DNA of 64,000 nt from Nitrospirota bacterium (GCA_021790195.1 JAJYIF010000006.1:62001-126000); one strand, 5' to 3'. Positions 55,025 through 63,872 are shown, numbered from the stretch's first letter. Notes: generated by a model from the letters alone, not told the origin. Made by a program: numbers and translations.

Positions 55025-55903
55025 TCAACCCACGATTTCAGTGCCGATCCCCTCTTTTGTGAATATCTCGAGGAGAAGGCAGTGAGGGACCCGGCCGTCT
55101 ATGATGTGGGTTTTCCGTACTCCCCCTTCAAGAGCCTGTGTGCAGGCCTGGACCTTGGGGATCATGCCTCCGGAAACCGTCCCGTCGTCTATGATTTTGC
55201 TCACGTCCTTTTTCCGCAAGGTCGCTATCACTTTGCCTTTCTTGTCGCTTATCCCGGAGACGTCGGTAAGGAGTATCAGCTTCTCGGCCTTTAGCGCGGC
55301 AGCTACAGCAGAGGCGACGTAGTCGGCATTGATATTGAAAGTCTCTCCTTCGTTTCCGACCCCGATAGGCGAGATCACCGGAACAAATCCGCTGCTTTCG
55401 AGGGAACTCAGTATCCCCGGATCGATCGACTCCACCTCGCCTACCAGGCCGATGTCGATGGTTTCCTCGTCCTTTGTGCCGGCTGCCTTTCTGAGAAGTT
55501 TCTTCTTTGCACTGATGAGATTGCCGTCTTTGCCGCTCAGCCCCACAGCCTTCCCGCCATGGCTGTTTATCAGGGATATGATTTCCTTGTTGATAAGTCC
55601 GCCGAGAACCATCTCGACAATGTCCATGGTCTCCCTGTCTGTCACACGCTGGCCCTGAATAAACGCCGGCTCCTTGCCCATCTTCTTCATGGTCTCACTG
55701 ATTTTCGGACCCCCGCCGTGCACTATCACCGGCCTGATGCCTATGAAGTTCAGAAGGACCACGTCCTGGGCAAAGGACTTCTTCAGCTCGTCCCTGGTCT
55801 GGGCTGCGCCGCCGTACTTTATTACAAAGGTCTTGCCGTAAAAGGTGCGGATATACGGCAACGCCTCAACCAGTGTGTTTGCCTTCTCGATGAGCTTCTC
55901 CAA
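55025..55903 (-). CDS. argB: Acetylglutamate kinase
   Basis: 292 residues, amino-acid-kinase fold, second step of arginine synthesis. Seen: [35 protein letters not shown]-type segment [26 protein letters not shown] and [14 protein letters not shown] near residue 240. The arrangement is of the arginine-sensitive class. One base behind fmdE-like. Confidence 0.96.
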   Translation of the reverse strand: MEKLIEKANTLVEALPYIRTFYGKTFVIKYGGAAQTRDELKKSFAQDVVLLNFIGIRPVIVHGGGPKISETMKKMGKEPAFIQGQRVTDRETMDIVEMVLGGLINKEIISLINSHGGKAVGLSGKDGNLISAKKKLLRKAAGTKDEETIDIGLVGEVESIDPGILSSLESSGFVPVISPIGVGNEGETFNINADYVASAVAAALKAEKLILLTDVSGISDKKGKVIATLRKKDVSKIIDDGTVSGGMIPKVQACTQALEGGVRKTHIIDGRVPHCLLLEIFTKEGIGTEIVG

Positions 55904-55904
55904 G

Positions 55905-56492
55905 TCACTCCTTCATATAACAGGGAATGCACACCGCCTTACCGTCTCTGACCCTCGCCCGCGGTTCAGCCACTTTTTCGCCGCACAGGCTGCATTTTAT
56001 GCTCCGGTATATTTTGGCTCCCGGGGGGAGGGAGACGTCGACATCGGTGATCTTCAGCAACTTGGCCTCAGGCGCATCCAGGATGGCCCTCGTTTTCTTG
56101 GCCTTCCTGTTGTGAACTGCCCGCAAAACTTCGCGGGAACGTTCCCCGCGAGAATATCGCCTCCACATCTCCTTCTCGGCCTTGGTCTCCTCGGGGGAGA
56201 CGAAATCCACCGAGATCCGGACCGCCCTGCCTGCAGGCCTCTTTATAAACGTGTAGACCTGCTTGCCGTAATCCCTATGGAGGAGATTGCCCTTTCCGAA
56301 AGTGCACCCGGTTATCGCCTGAACAGCATCGACGGCGCACGAGTCATTCTCCACGATCGCCAACAGTTCCTCGTCCTCGGACATGTTGGTCATGTCCATT
56401 TCTCGCAGCGCCGCAAGCGCAACACGGTAGCCCAGGGCAAGTCCCGGACAGCTGTGGCCGTGAAAGCCTACTACGTCCTTATAGCTCTTCAT
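55905..56492 (-). CDS. FmdE-family protein with C-terminal zinc ribbon
   Basis: 195 residues. The FmdE signature [19 protein letters not shown] is at residues 10-28 and [18 protein letters not shown] follows. C-terminally, [19 protein letters not shown] with CIPCY forms a zinc ribbon (CX2C...CX2C). FmdE was named from formylmethanofuran dehydrogenase operons, but bacterial members occur near molybdenum or tungsten enzymes. No such enzyme is nearby, so the role is unclear. It heads the argB run. Confidence 0.85.
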   Translation of the reverse strand: MKSYKDVVGFHGHSCPGLALGYRVALAALREMDMTNMSEDEELLAIVENDSCAVDAVQAITGCTFGKGNLLHRDYGKQVYTFIKRPAGRAVRISVDFVSPEETKAEKEMWRRYSRGERSREVLRAVHNRKAKKTRAILDAPEAKLLKITDVDVSLPPGAKIYRSIKCSLCGEKVAEPRARVRDGKAVCIPCYMKE

Positions 56493-56581
56493 ACGGTGAA
56501 TTTTACATTAAAAGGACGGTTTTTGTAAAAGGGCTAAGAGAAAACTATCACGAGGAAAAGTGCCAGAAACTCATGATTTTC

Positions 56582-56671
<90 letters not shown>

Positions 56672-56726
56672 ATTGAAAAGACAGTCAACAGCTATTTAGC
56701 CCGAAATAAGCTTGGCAATAAGCTCA

Positions 56727-57194
56727 CTATCTCCGCTCCTCGAAAAATCTCTTAAGTGTCAGGGCGCACTCTTTTTCGAGAACACCGGATTTTACTTCAG
56801 CCCTGTGGTTCAGTCTCTTGTCATTAAGTATTTCGTAGAGGCTGTCGACGCCGCCGCCCTTTGCGTCTTTGCAGCCATAAACAAGTCTTCCGAGCCTTGC
56901 GTTGATCATTGTGCCGGCGCACATGACGCACGGCTCCTTCGTCACATACAAGGTAGCATTGCTCAACCGCCAACTCTTGACGAGCCTCGCGCCCTCACGC
57001 AGAACAATGACCTCGGCATGCGCGGCAGGGTCGTTGAGCCTTTCCCGCGCGTTGTGTGCTTTGGTCAGCACACTATCATTCACGACGAGCACGGCGCCTA
57101 CCGGGACTTCGCCTTCAGAAAAAGCGAGGCCGGCCTCGTCCAGGGCCAGCCTCATGAAATAAATGTCTTTTTCTTCTGATTCTTTTCCTGCCAC
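56727..57194 (-). CDS. tadA: tRNA adenosine(34) deaminase
   Basis: 155-residue zinc cytidine-deaminase-fold enzyme. H59-A-E61 and C89-x2-C92 (AAHAEVIVLRE; EPCVMCAGTM) are the metal and catalytic residues, and PVGAVLV is present near residue 31. TadA converts A34 to inosine in tRNA-Arg(ACG), whose gene is 20 bases upstream on the same strand. Confidence 0.95.
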   Translation of the reverse strand: MAGKESEEKDIYFMRLALDEAGLAFSEGEVPVGAVLVVNDSVLTKAHNARERLNDPAAHAEVIVLREGARLVKSWRLSNATLYVTKEPCVMCAGTMINARLGRLVYGCKDAKGGGVDSLYEILNDKRLNHRAEVKSGVLEKECALTLKRFFEERR

Positions 57195-57213
57195 TAACGA
57201 TGCCGGTTGGCCT

Positions 57214-57290
57214 TGGCGCGCCCTGAGGGATTCGAACCCCCGACCTGCGGATTCGTAGTCCGACGCTCTATCCAGCTGAGCTAAGGGCGC
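57214..57290 (-). tRNA. tRNA-Arg (anticodon ACG)
   Basis: 77 nt: acceptor GCGCCCT with its complement, D arm, anticodon ACG in an ACTACGAAT loop, T loop TTCGAAT and encoded CCA. It is the known substrate of TadA, encoded next door. Confidence 0.96.
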
Positions 57291-57307
57291 ACCCGTTTAT
57301 ACCTTTG

Positions 57308-57853
57308 TTATCCCTTCTTTATGCCTTCTTTAAGGAACAGGGCGTATTTCGGATGTTCGAAGGGATGGATTGTGGGAAACTTAGAATAAAGCCAGCCCTT
57401 GAATATCTCTTTGCTGCCTTCGAAGACCTTTATTCTGACAGCCGGGTTGTTCGGGGTATTGGATGCCGATGTTATAGTGTCTGCATCCATTCTGAATTCC
57501 GGAAGGAAATCGCCGACGGCAATCTTCAGGTCTGAATTCGGTATCTTGAAATCACTGTTGAGATTAATCGTGTATTCCTGCTGTTTCTTCGTGCTCTTGT
57601 CCTCAACGACCAGCTTCACAGCGGACCATTTACCCTTTACGCTGTCAGGAACGACGATTTTCAGTTCACCTTTGGGCATGCTCATGCCCGCCGGGCCATG
57701 TCCCGGGGGCATCTGACCGGCAGGCATTTCGCCCCCGGGAGGCATCATCTGCTGCCCCTGCGGGACAGGCTGCTGCTCCTTCTTCTTACATGCTCCGAGA
57801 CCCAACGAGAAGACCAGAACGACTCCTGCACTAATCGCCAAAAATTTTCTCAT
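57308..57853 (-). CDS. Lipoprotein, DUF2155-like
   Basis: 181 residues: signal peptide with lipobox LGLGAC near residue 22, a low-complexity Met/Pro/Gly-rich linker (about 27-62), then a beta-rich domain ending KGWLYSKFPTIHPFEHPKY, which resembles the C-terminal signature of DUF2155 proteins. Function unknown; outer-membrane or periplasmic face lipoprotein. Lies between tRNA-Arg and tRNA-Ser genes. Confidence 0.7.
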   Translation of the reverse strand: MRKFLAISAGVVLVFSLGLGACKKKEQQPVPQGQQMMPPGGEMPAGQMPPGHGPAGMSMPKGELKIVVPDSVKGKWSAVKLVVEDKSTKKQQEYTINLNSDFKIPNSDLKIAVGDFLPEFRMDADTITSASNTPNNPAVRIKVFEGSKEIFKGWLYSKFPTIHPFEHPKYALFLKEGIKKG

Positions 57854-57919
57854 TGCGAAACCTCCTTATATGATATATTGTGCTGACTTGTGAACCAATA
57901 TCCTTGCCGGCTCTCCATA

Positions 57920-58009
57920 CGGAGAGGCAGGGATTCGAACCCTGGGTGAGGTTTTACCCCCACAACCGCTTAGCAGGCGGCTGCCTTCGACCTACTCGGC
58001 CACCTCTCC
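57920..58009 (-). tRNA. tRNA-Ser (anticodon GCT)
   Basis: 90 nt with acceptor GGAGAGG/CCTCTCC, anticodon GCT (loop CTGCTAA), long variable arm and T loop TTCGAAT. Unlike the other two tRNAs here, no CCA is encoded after the discriminator, so CCA addition by nucleotidyltransferase is needed. Confidence 0.94.
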
Positions 58010-58072
58010 ATAAAAAACTTGTTATTCTAACACCTTAAATCAGCGTTTGTAAATGAGGCGCAAAACCTGCGC

Positions 58073-58444
58073 TCAGACAGGGTGTTTCGACCTGTAATCC
58101 TCAATCGCCTTTTTGAGGGCGTCGGCCCCGAGGTTGGAGCAATGCATCTTCTGCGGCGGCAGACCGCCGAGTTCATTGGCCACCGCCTCTTTGGAAATGG
58201 CAAGCGCCTCTTCCAGGGTCTTACCTTTCACCATCTCGGTGACCATGCTGCTCACGGCAATGGCGGCCCCGCAGCCGAAGGTCTTGAATTTTGCATCGAC
58301 TATCCTGCCCTCTTCGACCTTGATAGAGATCTTCATAACATCTCCGCATGTCGGGTTGCCTTCCGTGCCGACACCGTCGGCGTCAGGTATCTCACCCACA
58401 TTCCTGGGATTTGTGAAATGGTCCATTACTTTTTCACTGTACAT
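58073..58444 (-). CDS. iscU: Fe-S cluster scaffold IscU
   Basis: 123 residues from the ATG at 58444 behind AGGAGG; the upstream extension has no ribosome-binding site and is not family-like. Scaffold ligands: C33 and D35 in NPTCGDVMKI, C58 in FGCGAAIAVSSM, and H101-C102 in KMHCSNLG. It assembles a 2Fe-2S cluster for transfer. Last gene of the isc operon, after the IscS-like gene. Confidence 0.95.
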   Translation of the reverse strand: MYSEKVMDHFTNPRNVGEIPDADGVGTEGNPTCGDVMKISIKVEEGRIVDAKFKTFGCGAAIAVSSMVTEMVKGKTLEEALAISKEAVANELGGLPPQKMHCSNLGADALKKAIEDYRSKHPV

Positions 58445-58472
58445 CGCTTCGCCTCCTTTATATCCTCGTAAT

Positions 58473-59690
58473 CTATTTCTTCGGGGACTCAGATGATGTT
58501 GTGTAACACTTGCTGCCCGCTTCCTTTTCGTCCCATCCTTTCGCAAAAGGGGATATTTCCCTCAGTCTCTTTATTATCGGCGGGAATTCCTCAAGGAGAT
58601 AATCTATGTCCTCCCCGGAATTGTCTTTCCCCAGGGTGAATACCACAGAGCCCTGGGCAAGACTCGAAGGTATTCCCATAGATAGCAGGACGGGCGACGC
58701 CTTCAGGGCCTTGGAAGAGCATGCCGAGCCGCTCGCCACGTACATGCCCTTGGACGCAAGCAGAAGGAGCATGGATTCTCCCTCGATATACTCTACGGTG
58801 AAACTTGCATGTCCCGGAAGGCGTCCCTCGGGATGTCCCGTAAGGTAAACATTTTCAACTCCGAGTACGCCTTTAATGAGCCTGTCCCTCAGCTTCTTGA
58901 CGTGCTCCGTCCTCCCGGCCATCTCTGCCTTTGCAAGCTCCGCGGCCTTACCCATGCCGACTATAGCCGGAACATTTTCTGTGCCCGCCCTTCTGCCGCC
59001 TTCCTGTATCCCGCCGTAAATAAGCGGGACGATCCTCAGCCCTTCTCTGACGTACAGTGCCCCTGCTCCTTTAGGGCCGTAGAACTGATGTGCGGCCATG
59101 CTCATGAGATCGACGCCCATCTCTTTTACATCAAGAGGTATGTTGCCCGCCGAAGCCACGGCATCTGTGTGGAACACGACTTTGTGCTCTTTCGCGATCC
59201 CGGCTATCTCTCTTACCGGCTCTATGGTCCCGACCTCGCTGCTTGCATGGACCACCGATATCAAGACGGTCTCCTTTGTTATCGCGCCCTTCACCGCGTC
59301 CGGATCGACTACTCCGTATTTATCAGCCGGAAGATAGGTGACCGCAAAGCCCGACTTTTCGAGGAACCTGGCAGCATTCAAAATGGAATGGTGTTCCATT
59401 CTCGATACGATAATATGTTTGCCCTCGGCCTGCCTGGCAAGGGCTATCCCCCTCAGGGCAAAGTTATTCGCCTCTGCTCCGCTGCTTGTGAATATGATCT
59501 CGGAAGGTTTTGAATTGATTAGGGCTCCGGTCAGCGCCCTGGCGTTTTCTATGGCCTCTCTGGCCTTCATCCCCATCTCATAAAGGCTGAGAGGGTTCCC
59601 GAACTCTTCCCTGAAGAAAGGCAACATAGCCTCAAAGACCTGAGGGTGCAGCGGGTTGGTCGCAACGTGGTCAAAGTAGCATTTTCTCAT
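58473..59690 (-). CDS. IscS/NifS-like protein lacking the PLP lysine
   Basis: 405 residues of the class V aminotransferase fold with IscS-like blocks: FYGPKGAGALYV, RAGTENVPAIVGMG and the cysteine loop with C324 in VASGSACSSKA. The lysine that forms the PLP Schiff base (H-K in the GHK/AHK motif) is Gln here: H201-Q202 (codon CAG). The N-terminal DNNATT motif is also changed to DHVATN. Archaeoglobus fulgidus IscS is a known case lacking this Lys (Asp instead). The protein may act as a structural partner of IscU or use another mechanism. The ~25-residue C-terminal tail after PFAKGWDEKEAG is extra. Confidence 0.9.
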   Translation of the reverse strand: MRKCYFDHVATNPLHPQVFEAMLPFFREEFGNPLSLYEMGMKAREAIENARALTGALINSKPSEIIFTSSGAEANNFALRGIALARQAEGKHIIVSRMEHHSILNAARFLEKSGFAVTYLPADKYGVVDPDAVKGAITKETVLISVVHASSEVGTIEPVREIAGIAKEHKVVFHTDAVASAGNIPLDVKEMGVDLMSMAAHQFYGPKGAGALYVREGLRIVPLIYGGIQEGGRRAGTENVPAIVGMGKAAELAKAEMAGRTEHVKKLRDRLIKGVLGVENVYLTGHPEGRLPGHASFTVEYIEGESMLLLLASKGMYVASGSACSSKALKASPVLLSMGIPSSLAQGSVVFTLGKDNSGEDIDYLLEEFPPIIKRLREISPFAKGWDEKEAGSKCYTTSSESPKK

Positions 59691-59692
59691 GT

Positions 59693-59947
59693 CTACCTCA
59701 CTTTTCTGATATACAATTTATAATATTCATCGGAGTCTTCTACGCCGAGAAACTCATTGCCCGTCTTTTGACACCACTCGGGAACATCTTCGAGAGCGCC
59801 GTCATAGTCGGTCAGTATCTCCAGTATCTGCCCCTTTTCGAGTTCTTTCATCTTCTCTTCGAGTTTCAGCAGGTGCATCGGGCACATCATATACACGATG
59901 TCCGTCGTAACATCCGGCTTGATTCTTTCGACAAACTTCAGCGTCAT
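59693..59947 (-). CDS. TusA/SirA-like sulfur carrier
   Basis: 84 residues. The conserved cysteine motif of TusA (CPxP) appears as C22-P-M-H in VYMMCPMHLLKLEEKMKE, and the later IRKVR end and beta-alpha-beta pattern (GQILEILTDYDGALEDVPEW) fit the fold. TusA-type proteins carry persulfide sulfur. Placed between iscR and the IscS-like gene, it may deliver sulfur to IscU. Its start overlaps iscR by 4 nt. Confidence 0.78.
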   Translation of the reverse strand: MTLKFVERIKPDVTTDIVYMMCPMHLLKLEEKMKELEKGQILEILTDYDGALEDVPEWCQKTGNEFLGVEDSDEYYKLYIRKVR

Positions 59948-60402
59948 GCCACGTCAAACCTGTAGATCTTGTCTCTTCTGTCACCCTTAAGCAGGTGTTC
60001 CTGTTCGATCAGGTTATTAAGTGTGATCGTCTCGAGAAAGGCCTCTATCTTTGCGCCCAGAGACCTCCAGAGGAGATGGGTCACGCAGCCCTCGACCCTT
60101 GCGCAGCCTTCCTCGGGATCGAGACAGGACGTAATTGCAACAGGTCCTTCCAGTTCTTTGAGTATGACGGCAATGCTTATCTTGTCCGGCTCTGCCGCAA
60201 GGAGATAGCCGCCGCCCGGACCCTTGACGCTCTTGATAAGGCCTGCCCGCCGGAGTTTGTTCAGTATCTGTTCGAGGTATGCGACCGACACGTCCTGCCT
60301 CTCGGATATCTCCTTGATCGTGACGGGGTTCTCAGGATAGCCCCTTGCAATCTCAAACATCGCCCTAACTCCGTACTGGCCTTTGGTAGAAAGTTTCAGC
60401 AT
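59944..60402 (-). CDS. iscR: IscR-type Rrf2 regulator
   Basis: 152 residues: winged helix (MLKLSTKGQYGVRAMFEIA start; RRAGLIKSVKGPGGGYLL) and cluster ligands C93-x6-C100-x5-C106-x2-H109, close to the C-x5-C-x5-C-x2-H pattern of the 2Fe-2S regulator IscR. It likely represses its own operon when holding a cluster. No ribosome-binding site precedes the ATG, which lies at the expected transcription start. Confidence 0.93.
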   Translation of the reverse strand: MLKLSTKGQYGVRAMFEIARGYPENPVTIKEISERQDVSVAYLEQILNKLRRAGLIKSVKGPGGGYLLAAEPDKISIAVILKELEGPVAITSCLDPEEGCARVEGCVTHLLWRSLGAKIEAFLETITLNNLIEQEHLLKGDRRDKIYRFDVA

Positions 60403-60408
60403 GTTGAG

Positions 60409-60437
60409 AATATATAATACTTTACTAATTTTGTCAA
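60409..60437 (-). promoter_or_regulatory. Strong promoter of the isc operon
   Basis: On the minus strand: TTGACA (plus 60432-60437), 17-nt spacer, TATATT (plus 60409-60414). The ATG at 60402 falls about seven bases after the -10 element, so the transcript probably begins at or near the A of the start codon. Confidence 0.75.
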
Positions 60438-60441
60438 GTAT
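60417..60441 (-). promoter_or_regulatory. IscR type-1-like operator
   Basis: A 25-bp imperfect palindrome matches the IscR type-1 consensus (recalled from E. coli) at 23 of 25 positions, with half sites ATACTTGAC and AGTAAAGTAT. It overlaps the -35 element and spacer, ideal for autorepression by the cluster-bound regulator. Confidence 0.75.
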
Positions 60442-60452
60442 TGTGTCACGGA

Positions 60453-60620
60453 ATGGATTATTCGCATCTCCACATACCGTGGGAGGACTTGGAGGTAGAA
60501 CTTACGGCTGCGTACGAAGGGTATATCGAATCTGCAATCGACCGTTTATTCCCTAAGAAAGGGCCGGATGACCGTTCCAGGATCAGGTCTGATGTGAGAC
60601 CTATGTCTCCAACATCATGA
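60453..60620 (+). CDS. Possible small ORF, 55 residues
   Basis: Plus-strand ORF from an ATG just upstream of the isc promoter, diverging from it; the last 20 bases overlap the rimI end. The translation looks protein-like (HIPWEDLEVELTAAYEGYI) but there is no clear ribosome-binding site and no family match. It is included because the gap is otherwise empty. Confidence 0.3.
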   Translation: MDYSHLHIPWEDLEVELTAAYEGYIESAIDRLFPKKGPDDRSRIRSDVRPMSPTS

Positions 60621-61044
60621 TGATAGCGTCCTCGACGGGCGCCACGTAATAGTTCTTTCTTGTACCGACGATCTTAAACCCGAAGCCCTGGTAAAGCTTC
60701 TTGGCGGCGTAGTTTGAGGCCCTGACTTCGAGATACAGGAACCTGCAGGCATGCAGCTTAAGTTCTTCAAGGATGCGCTCCACTAGCGCCGTTGCGATCC
60801 CCTGCTTTCTGTAGTCGGCATGGACCGCAAGGTTCAGGATATGGCATTCGTCTCCTACATAGTCGGAGCATGCATACCCGACGATAGAGCCGTTGAGCAC
60901 TGCGACCTTCGGCAAGGCGCGGGGCTTGTGGGTCTCGTTAAAAAAAGAGGTCTCGGACCAGGGAAGAGAAAAAGACATTTTTTCAATCCGGGCCACTGCC
61001 GCAACGTCTTCCTCTTTCATATCCCTGATGAGGATTTCTTTCAT
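60601..61044 (-). CDS. rimI: RimI-type N-acetyltransferase
   Basis: 147-residue GNAT enzyme: IRDMKEEDVAAVARIEKMSF start, ILNLAVHADYRKQGIATALV (acetyl-CoA loop) and FLYLEVRASNYAAKKLYQGF near the end. RimI acetylates ribosomal protein S18 or related N-termini. It follows tsaB, a common pairing. Confidence 0.92.
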   Translation of the reverse strand: MKEILIRDMKEEDVAAVARIEKMSFSLPWSETSFFNETHKPRALPKVAVLNGSIVGYACSDYVGDECHILNLAVHADYRKQGIATALVERILEELKLHACRFLYLEVRASNYAAKKLYQGFGFKIVGTRKNYYVAPVEDAIIMMLET

Positions 61045-61101
61045 GGTGTTGTTCGTACAGACAGAAGTCAGAATTCGGAAGCCGGAATTAAAAGACTCCG
61101 A

Positions 61102-61803
61102 CTACTGACTGCCGACTGCTGAATTCTTCTTTAATTCCGCCTCTGACCTTCTTATGTAAAAAGGCACAAGACCCATCGGCTCGGCGAAATCGCCGTTAAC
61201 CGCTTTTCCGAGGCCGAGGAATGCGACATTGGCCGGAGAAGGGACCATGTCCTGCTTCGGCGCAAAAATGGCATTCCCACCGGCGATTTCCAGTATTGAG
61301 TCTTTATAAAGCGAAGCGCCCTCGCCCGCAAAAATGACAGGACCGTCGAGGCCCTTGACAAGATCGGCAGGCTTCACGGACCTCTCTTCCACGACCCTAT
61401 CAAAACCGGAGCCGCTCCATTTAAAGACAGCGGCGTAGACCTCCTTCTTCCTCGCATCCAGCATTACACATACGGGATGCGCCGGGTAAGGGAAATTCCA
61501 TGCGAAGGCCTCGAGGGTAGGGACCGAGACCACCGGCTTACCGGTGGCAAAAGAGAGACCCTTTACAGTGCTCAATCCGATTCTCAGTCCCGTAAACGAT
61601 CCGGGTCCGATCGCAATCCCGAACACATCAATGTCCGGGATTGCCATGCCGGCCTGTTTGAGCGCGTGGTCGATTACGGTCATCAATCTTTCCGAGTGCG
61701 CGGTCTTCACATTGAGCCTCATCTCGGCGACAAGACCTTCGGAGTCGTCCATGATGGCGACACCGCCCAACATCGTGGAGGTTTCTATGGCGAGGATCTT
61801 CAT
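61102..61803 (-). CDS. tsaB: TsaB, tRNA t6A modification subunit
   Basis: 233 residues with the ASKHA fold of the TsaB family: MKILAIETSTMLGGVAI, LNVKTAHSERLMTVIDHAL and IAIGPGSFTGLRIGLSTVKG. TsaB supports TsaD in making threonylcarbamoyl-adenosine in ANN-reading tRNAs. The C-terminal half is variable, as usual. Confidence 0.95.
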   Translation of the reverse strand: MKILAIETSTMLGGVAIMDDSEGLVAEMRLNVKTAHSERLMTVIDHALKQAGMAIPDIDVFGIAIGPGSFTGLRIGLSTVKGLSFATGKPVVSVPTLEAFAWNFPYPAHPVCVMLDARKKEVYAAVFKWSGSGFDRVVEERSVKPADLVKGLDGPVIFAGEGASLYKDSILEIAGGNAIFAPKQDMVPSPANVAFLGLGKAVNGDFAEPMGLVPFYIRRSEAELKKNSAVGSQ

Positions 61804-61845
61804 GCTGAAAAGCCTAATACATCAGGAGACTATTTTCAATAGATA

Positions 61846-63117
61846 TTAAACTTTCCATGGACTTGCGCGGTCGATCTTCTTCAGACGCCCAGAAGAAAGA
61901 AGAATCGCCGAGAGACAGAGGGCCGCCCCGATGGTGATGGCGCGGTCTGTCCCGACTATGTGAGCGATAAAGCCCATGAGGGCGTTGCCGATAGGGGCGA
62001 TCCCGAGAAAGAAGAGGGCGTAGACGCTCATCACCCTTCCCCTGAGACCGTCCGGCGTCGAGAGCTGAATCGAGCTGTTTCCGACAGCCAGGAAACTGAC
62101 CATGCCCCACCCGGCAAAGGCAAGGGCCGCCGCCGACAGGTCATAATTTCTCGAAAGAGAAAATATTGCCAGGGAAACGCCGAAGACAAGGCCGGAGGAA
62201 AACATCAAGCTTCCCCTCTTCTCCACATTGCCCAGATAGGCGATCAGAAGGGCGGCAACAAGTGAACCGACGCCGGACGAACCGGCCAGAAAACCGAGGC
62301 CTCTCGGTCCGACCTTCAATATGTCCTGAGCAAAGACAGGAAGAAACGTGATAAAAGGGATTCCGAAGAGACTGAACATCGCCACAAGGAGCATGATCCT
62401 GAATATGCTCTTTTCGCTATTCACGAAACGGAGCCCCTCATAAACGTCTCTCGCAAGGACGGTTATGTTTACTTTTGTTCTTGTCCCGCCATTGTTCACG
62501 ACTTCACCCTGTTTGCCCTTGATCATTATGAGGGCTATGATCGCCGCGAGGAAGCTCACGGCGTTGATGTAAAAACATGCGGCTATGCCTGCGGCCGCTA
62601 TGGTGATCCCGGCTATGACCGGTCCGACGATCCTGGCCCCGTTGAACGCTGCCGAGTTCAGCGCGATGGCATTCGTCAGATGACCTTCCTGCACCATCTC
62701 GGAAAGAAAGGACTGCCGCCCCGGTACGTCGAAGGCGTTCACCAATCCGAGAAAGAACGCGATGACCACTATCTCACCGACCGTGACAATCTTAAGCTGA
62801 ATCAAGACGCCGAGGAGAAACGCGGGAACCATGGAAAGGGTCTGCGTGACCAGAAGGAGTCTCTTCTTCGGGACCCTGTCTGCGACAACGCCCCCGATAA
62901 GCGTAAACAGAAGGACCGGAAGCGAGGCCGCGGCAGCTACGAGACCGAGATAGAAAGGCGATTTCGTTAATTCGTATACAAGCCATCCCTGTGCGACCGA
63001 CTGCATCCACGTGCCGGAAAAGGAGATCACCTGCCCTATCCAGAAGATGCGGAAATCCCGTACATATAAGGCCGAGAACCTGTCGCGGGGGAGGGGATAT
63101 CTTTCGTGCCCCGTCAT
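61846..63117 (-). CDS. MFS transporter, EntS/DHA3-like
   Basis: 423 residues with 10-12 helices. N-terminal [20 protein letters not shown] and [17 protein letters not shown], loop [18 protein letters not shown] (MFS motif A region) and [14 protein letters not shown] are typical of the EntS-like/DHA3 exporters of small molecules. Substrate unknown. Start overlaps dtd by 4 nt. Confidence 0.9.
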   Translation of the reverse strand: MTGHERYPLPRDRFSALYVRDFRIFWIGQVISFSGTWMQSVAQGWLVYELTKSPFYLGLVAAAASLPVLLFTLIGGVVADRVPKKRLLLVTQTLSMVPAFLLGVLIQLKIVTVGEIVVIAFFLGLVNAFDVPGRQSFLSEMVQEGHLTNAIALNSAAFNGARIVGPVIAGITIAAAGIAACFYINAVSFLAAIIALIMIKGKQGEVVNNGGTRTKVNITVLARDVYEGLRFVNSEKSIFRIMLLVAMFSLFGIPFITFLPVFAQDILKVGPRGLGFLAGSSGVGSLVAALLIAYLGNVEKRGSLMFSSGLVFGVSLAIFSLSRNYDLSAAALAFAGWGMVSFLAVGNSSIQLSTPDGLRGRVMSVYALFFLGIAPIGNALMGFIAHIVGTDRAITIGAALCLSAILLSSGRLKKIDRASPWKV

Positions 63118-63563
63118 ATGCCCTTTTTCGAATCGAGGAGAAATGTCACCGGTCCGTCATTGGTGAGAGCCACTTTCATATAGGCCCCGAATCTCCCTGT
63201 CGAAACCTGGATGCCGAAGCCGGAAAGTCTCTCGATGAACAAGTTATACAGCCTCTGGGCTCTATCCGGAGATTCAGCATTGTCAAAGGAGGGGCGGTTT
63301 CCCTTCCTGCAATCGGCCGAAAGGGTGAATTGTGAGACCGCAAGGATGCTTCCGCCGATATCTCTCACCGACAAATTCATCTTCCCCTCCCTGTCCTCAA
63401 ATATCCTGAGGTTTACGACCTTGGCGCATAGATATTCCGCATCCCTCATCTCGTCTCCCTTCTCGATCCCCAACAAAAGCAGAATCCCCTTGCCGATAGT
63501 TCCCACAATATCCCCATTTACCACTACCGAGGCCTCAGTGACTCTCTGAATAAGCGCCTTCAT
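63114..63563 (-). CDS. dtd: D-aminoacyl-tRNA deacylase
   Basis: 149-residue DTD enzyme: [17 protein letters not shown], the SQFTL motif ([18 protein letters not shown]) near residues 77-96, and the GP cis-proline motif [11 protein letters not shown]. It removes D-amino acids from tRNA. Confidence 0.96.
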   Translation of the reverse strand: MKALIQRVTEASVVVNGDIVGTIGKGILLLLGIEKGDEMRDAEYLCAKVVNLRIFEDREGKMNLSVRDIGGSILAVSQFTLSADCRKGNRPSFDNAESPDRAQRLYNLFIERLSGFGIQVSTGRFGAYMKVALTNDGPVTFLLDSKKGI

Positions 63564-63608
63564 CCCGCCCCCCTTCTATCGTCATACCGGGGGCGAGGAC
63601 AAATTGCC

Positions 63609-63623
63609 CGGCATGATGCCGGA
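63609..63623. repeat. Short palindrome upstream of dtd
   Basis: CCGGCAT-G-ATGCCGG, a 7-bp perfect inverted repeat in the 84-base gap between the small coiled-coil gene and dtd. Could be a weak terminator-type hairpin or regulator site. Confidence 0.4.
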
Positions 63624-63647
63624 AGAATTTCGTGACCGTTTCCCGAC

Positions 63648-63872
63648 TCACTTCTTCAGCTCATTTATCTTGTCCACACAGTTCTTCAGTGTGACGAGCA
63701 TGTCGTTGGTCAGTCTCTGGATCAGGTCCATCCTTTCCACCGATTTAAGAAGGAGCTTGCGCAGGTCATCTTCGGTGACGGATGCGTCCAGAAGCTCCAG
63801 CGTCCCTTTCACGGCCAATATGTTCTCGTTGAGCTGGACCGATATTTCGTCGAGCTTGTTCTTGTCAGGCAT
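63648..63872 (-). CDS. Small coiled-coil hypothetical protein
   Basis: 74 residues, predicted entirely helical with heptad-like spacing (LDEISVQLNENILAVKGTLE; LLKSVERMDLIQRLTNDM). No family recognised. GGAGGGAG precedes the ATG, and its start overlaps the end of the partial upstream gene, so it is likely co-transcribed with it. Confidence 0.6.
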   Translation of the reverse strand: MPDKNKLDEISVQLNENILAVKGTLELLDASVTEDDLRKLLLKSVERMDLIQRLTNDMLVTLKNCVDKINELKK

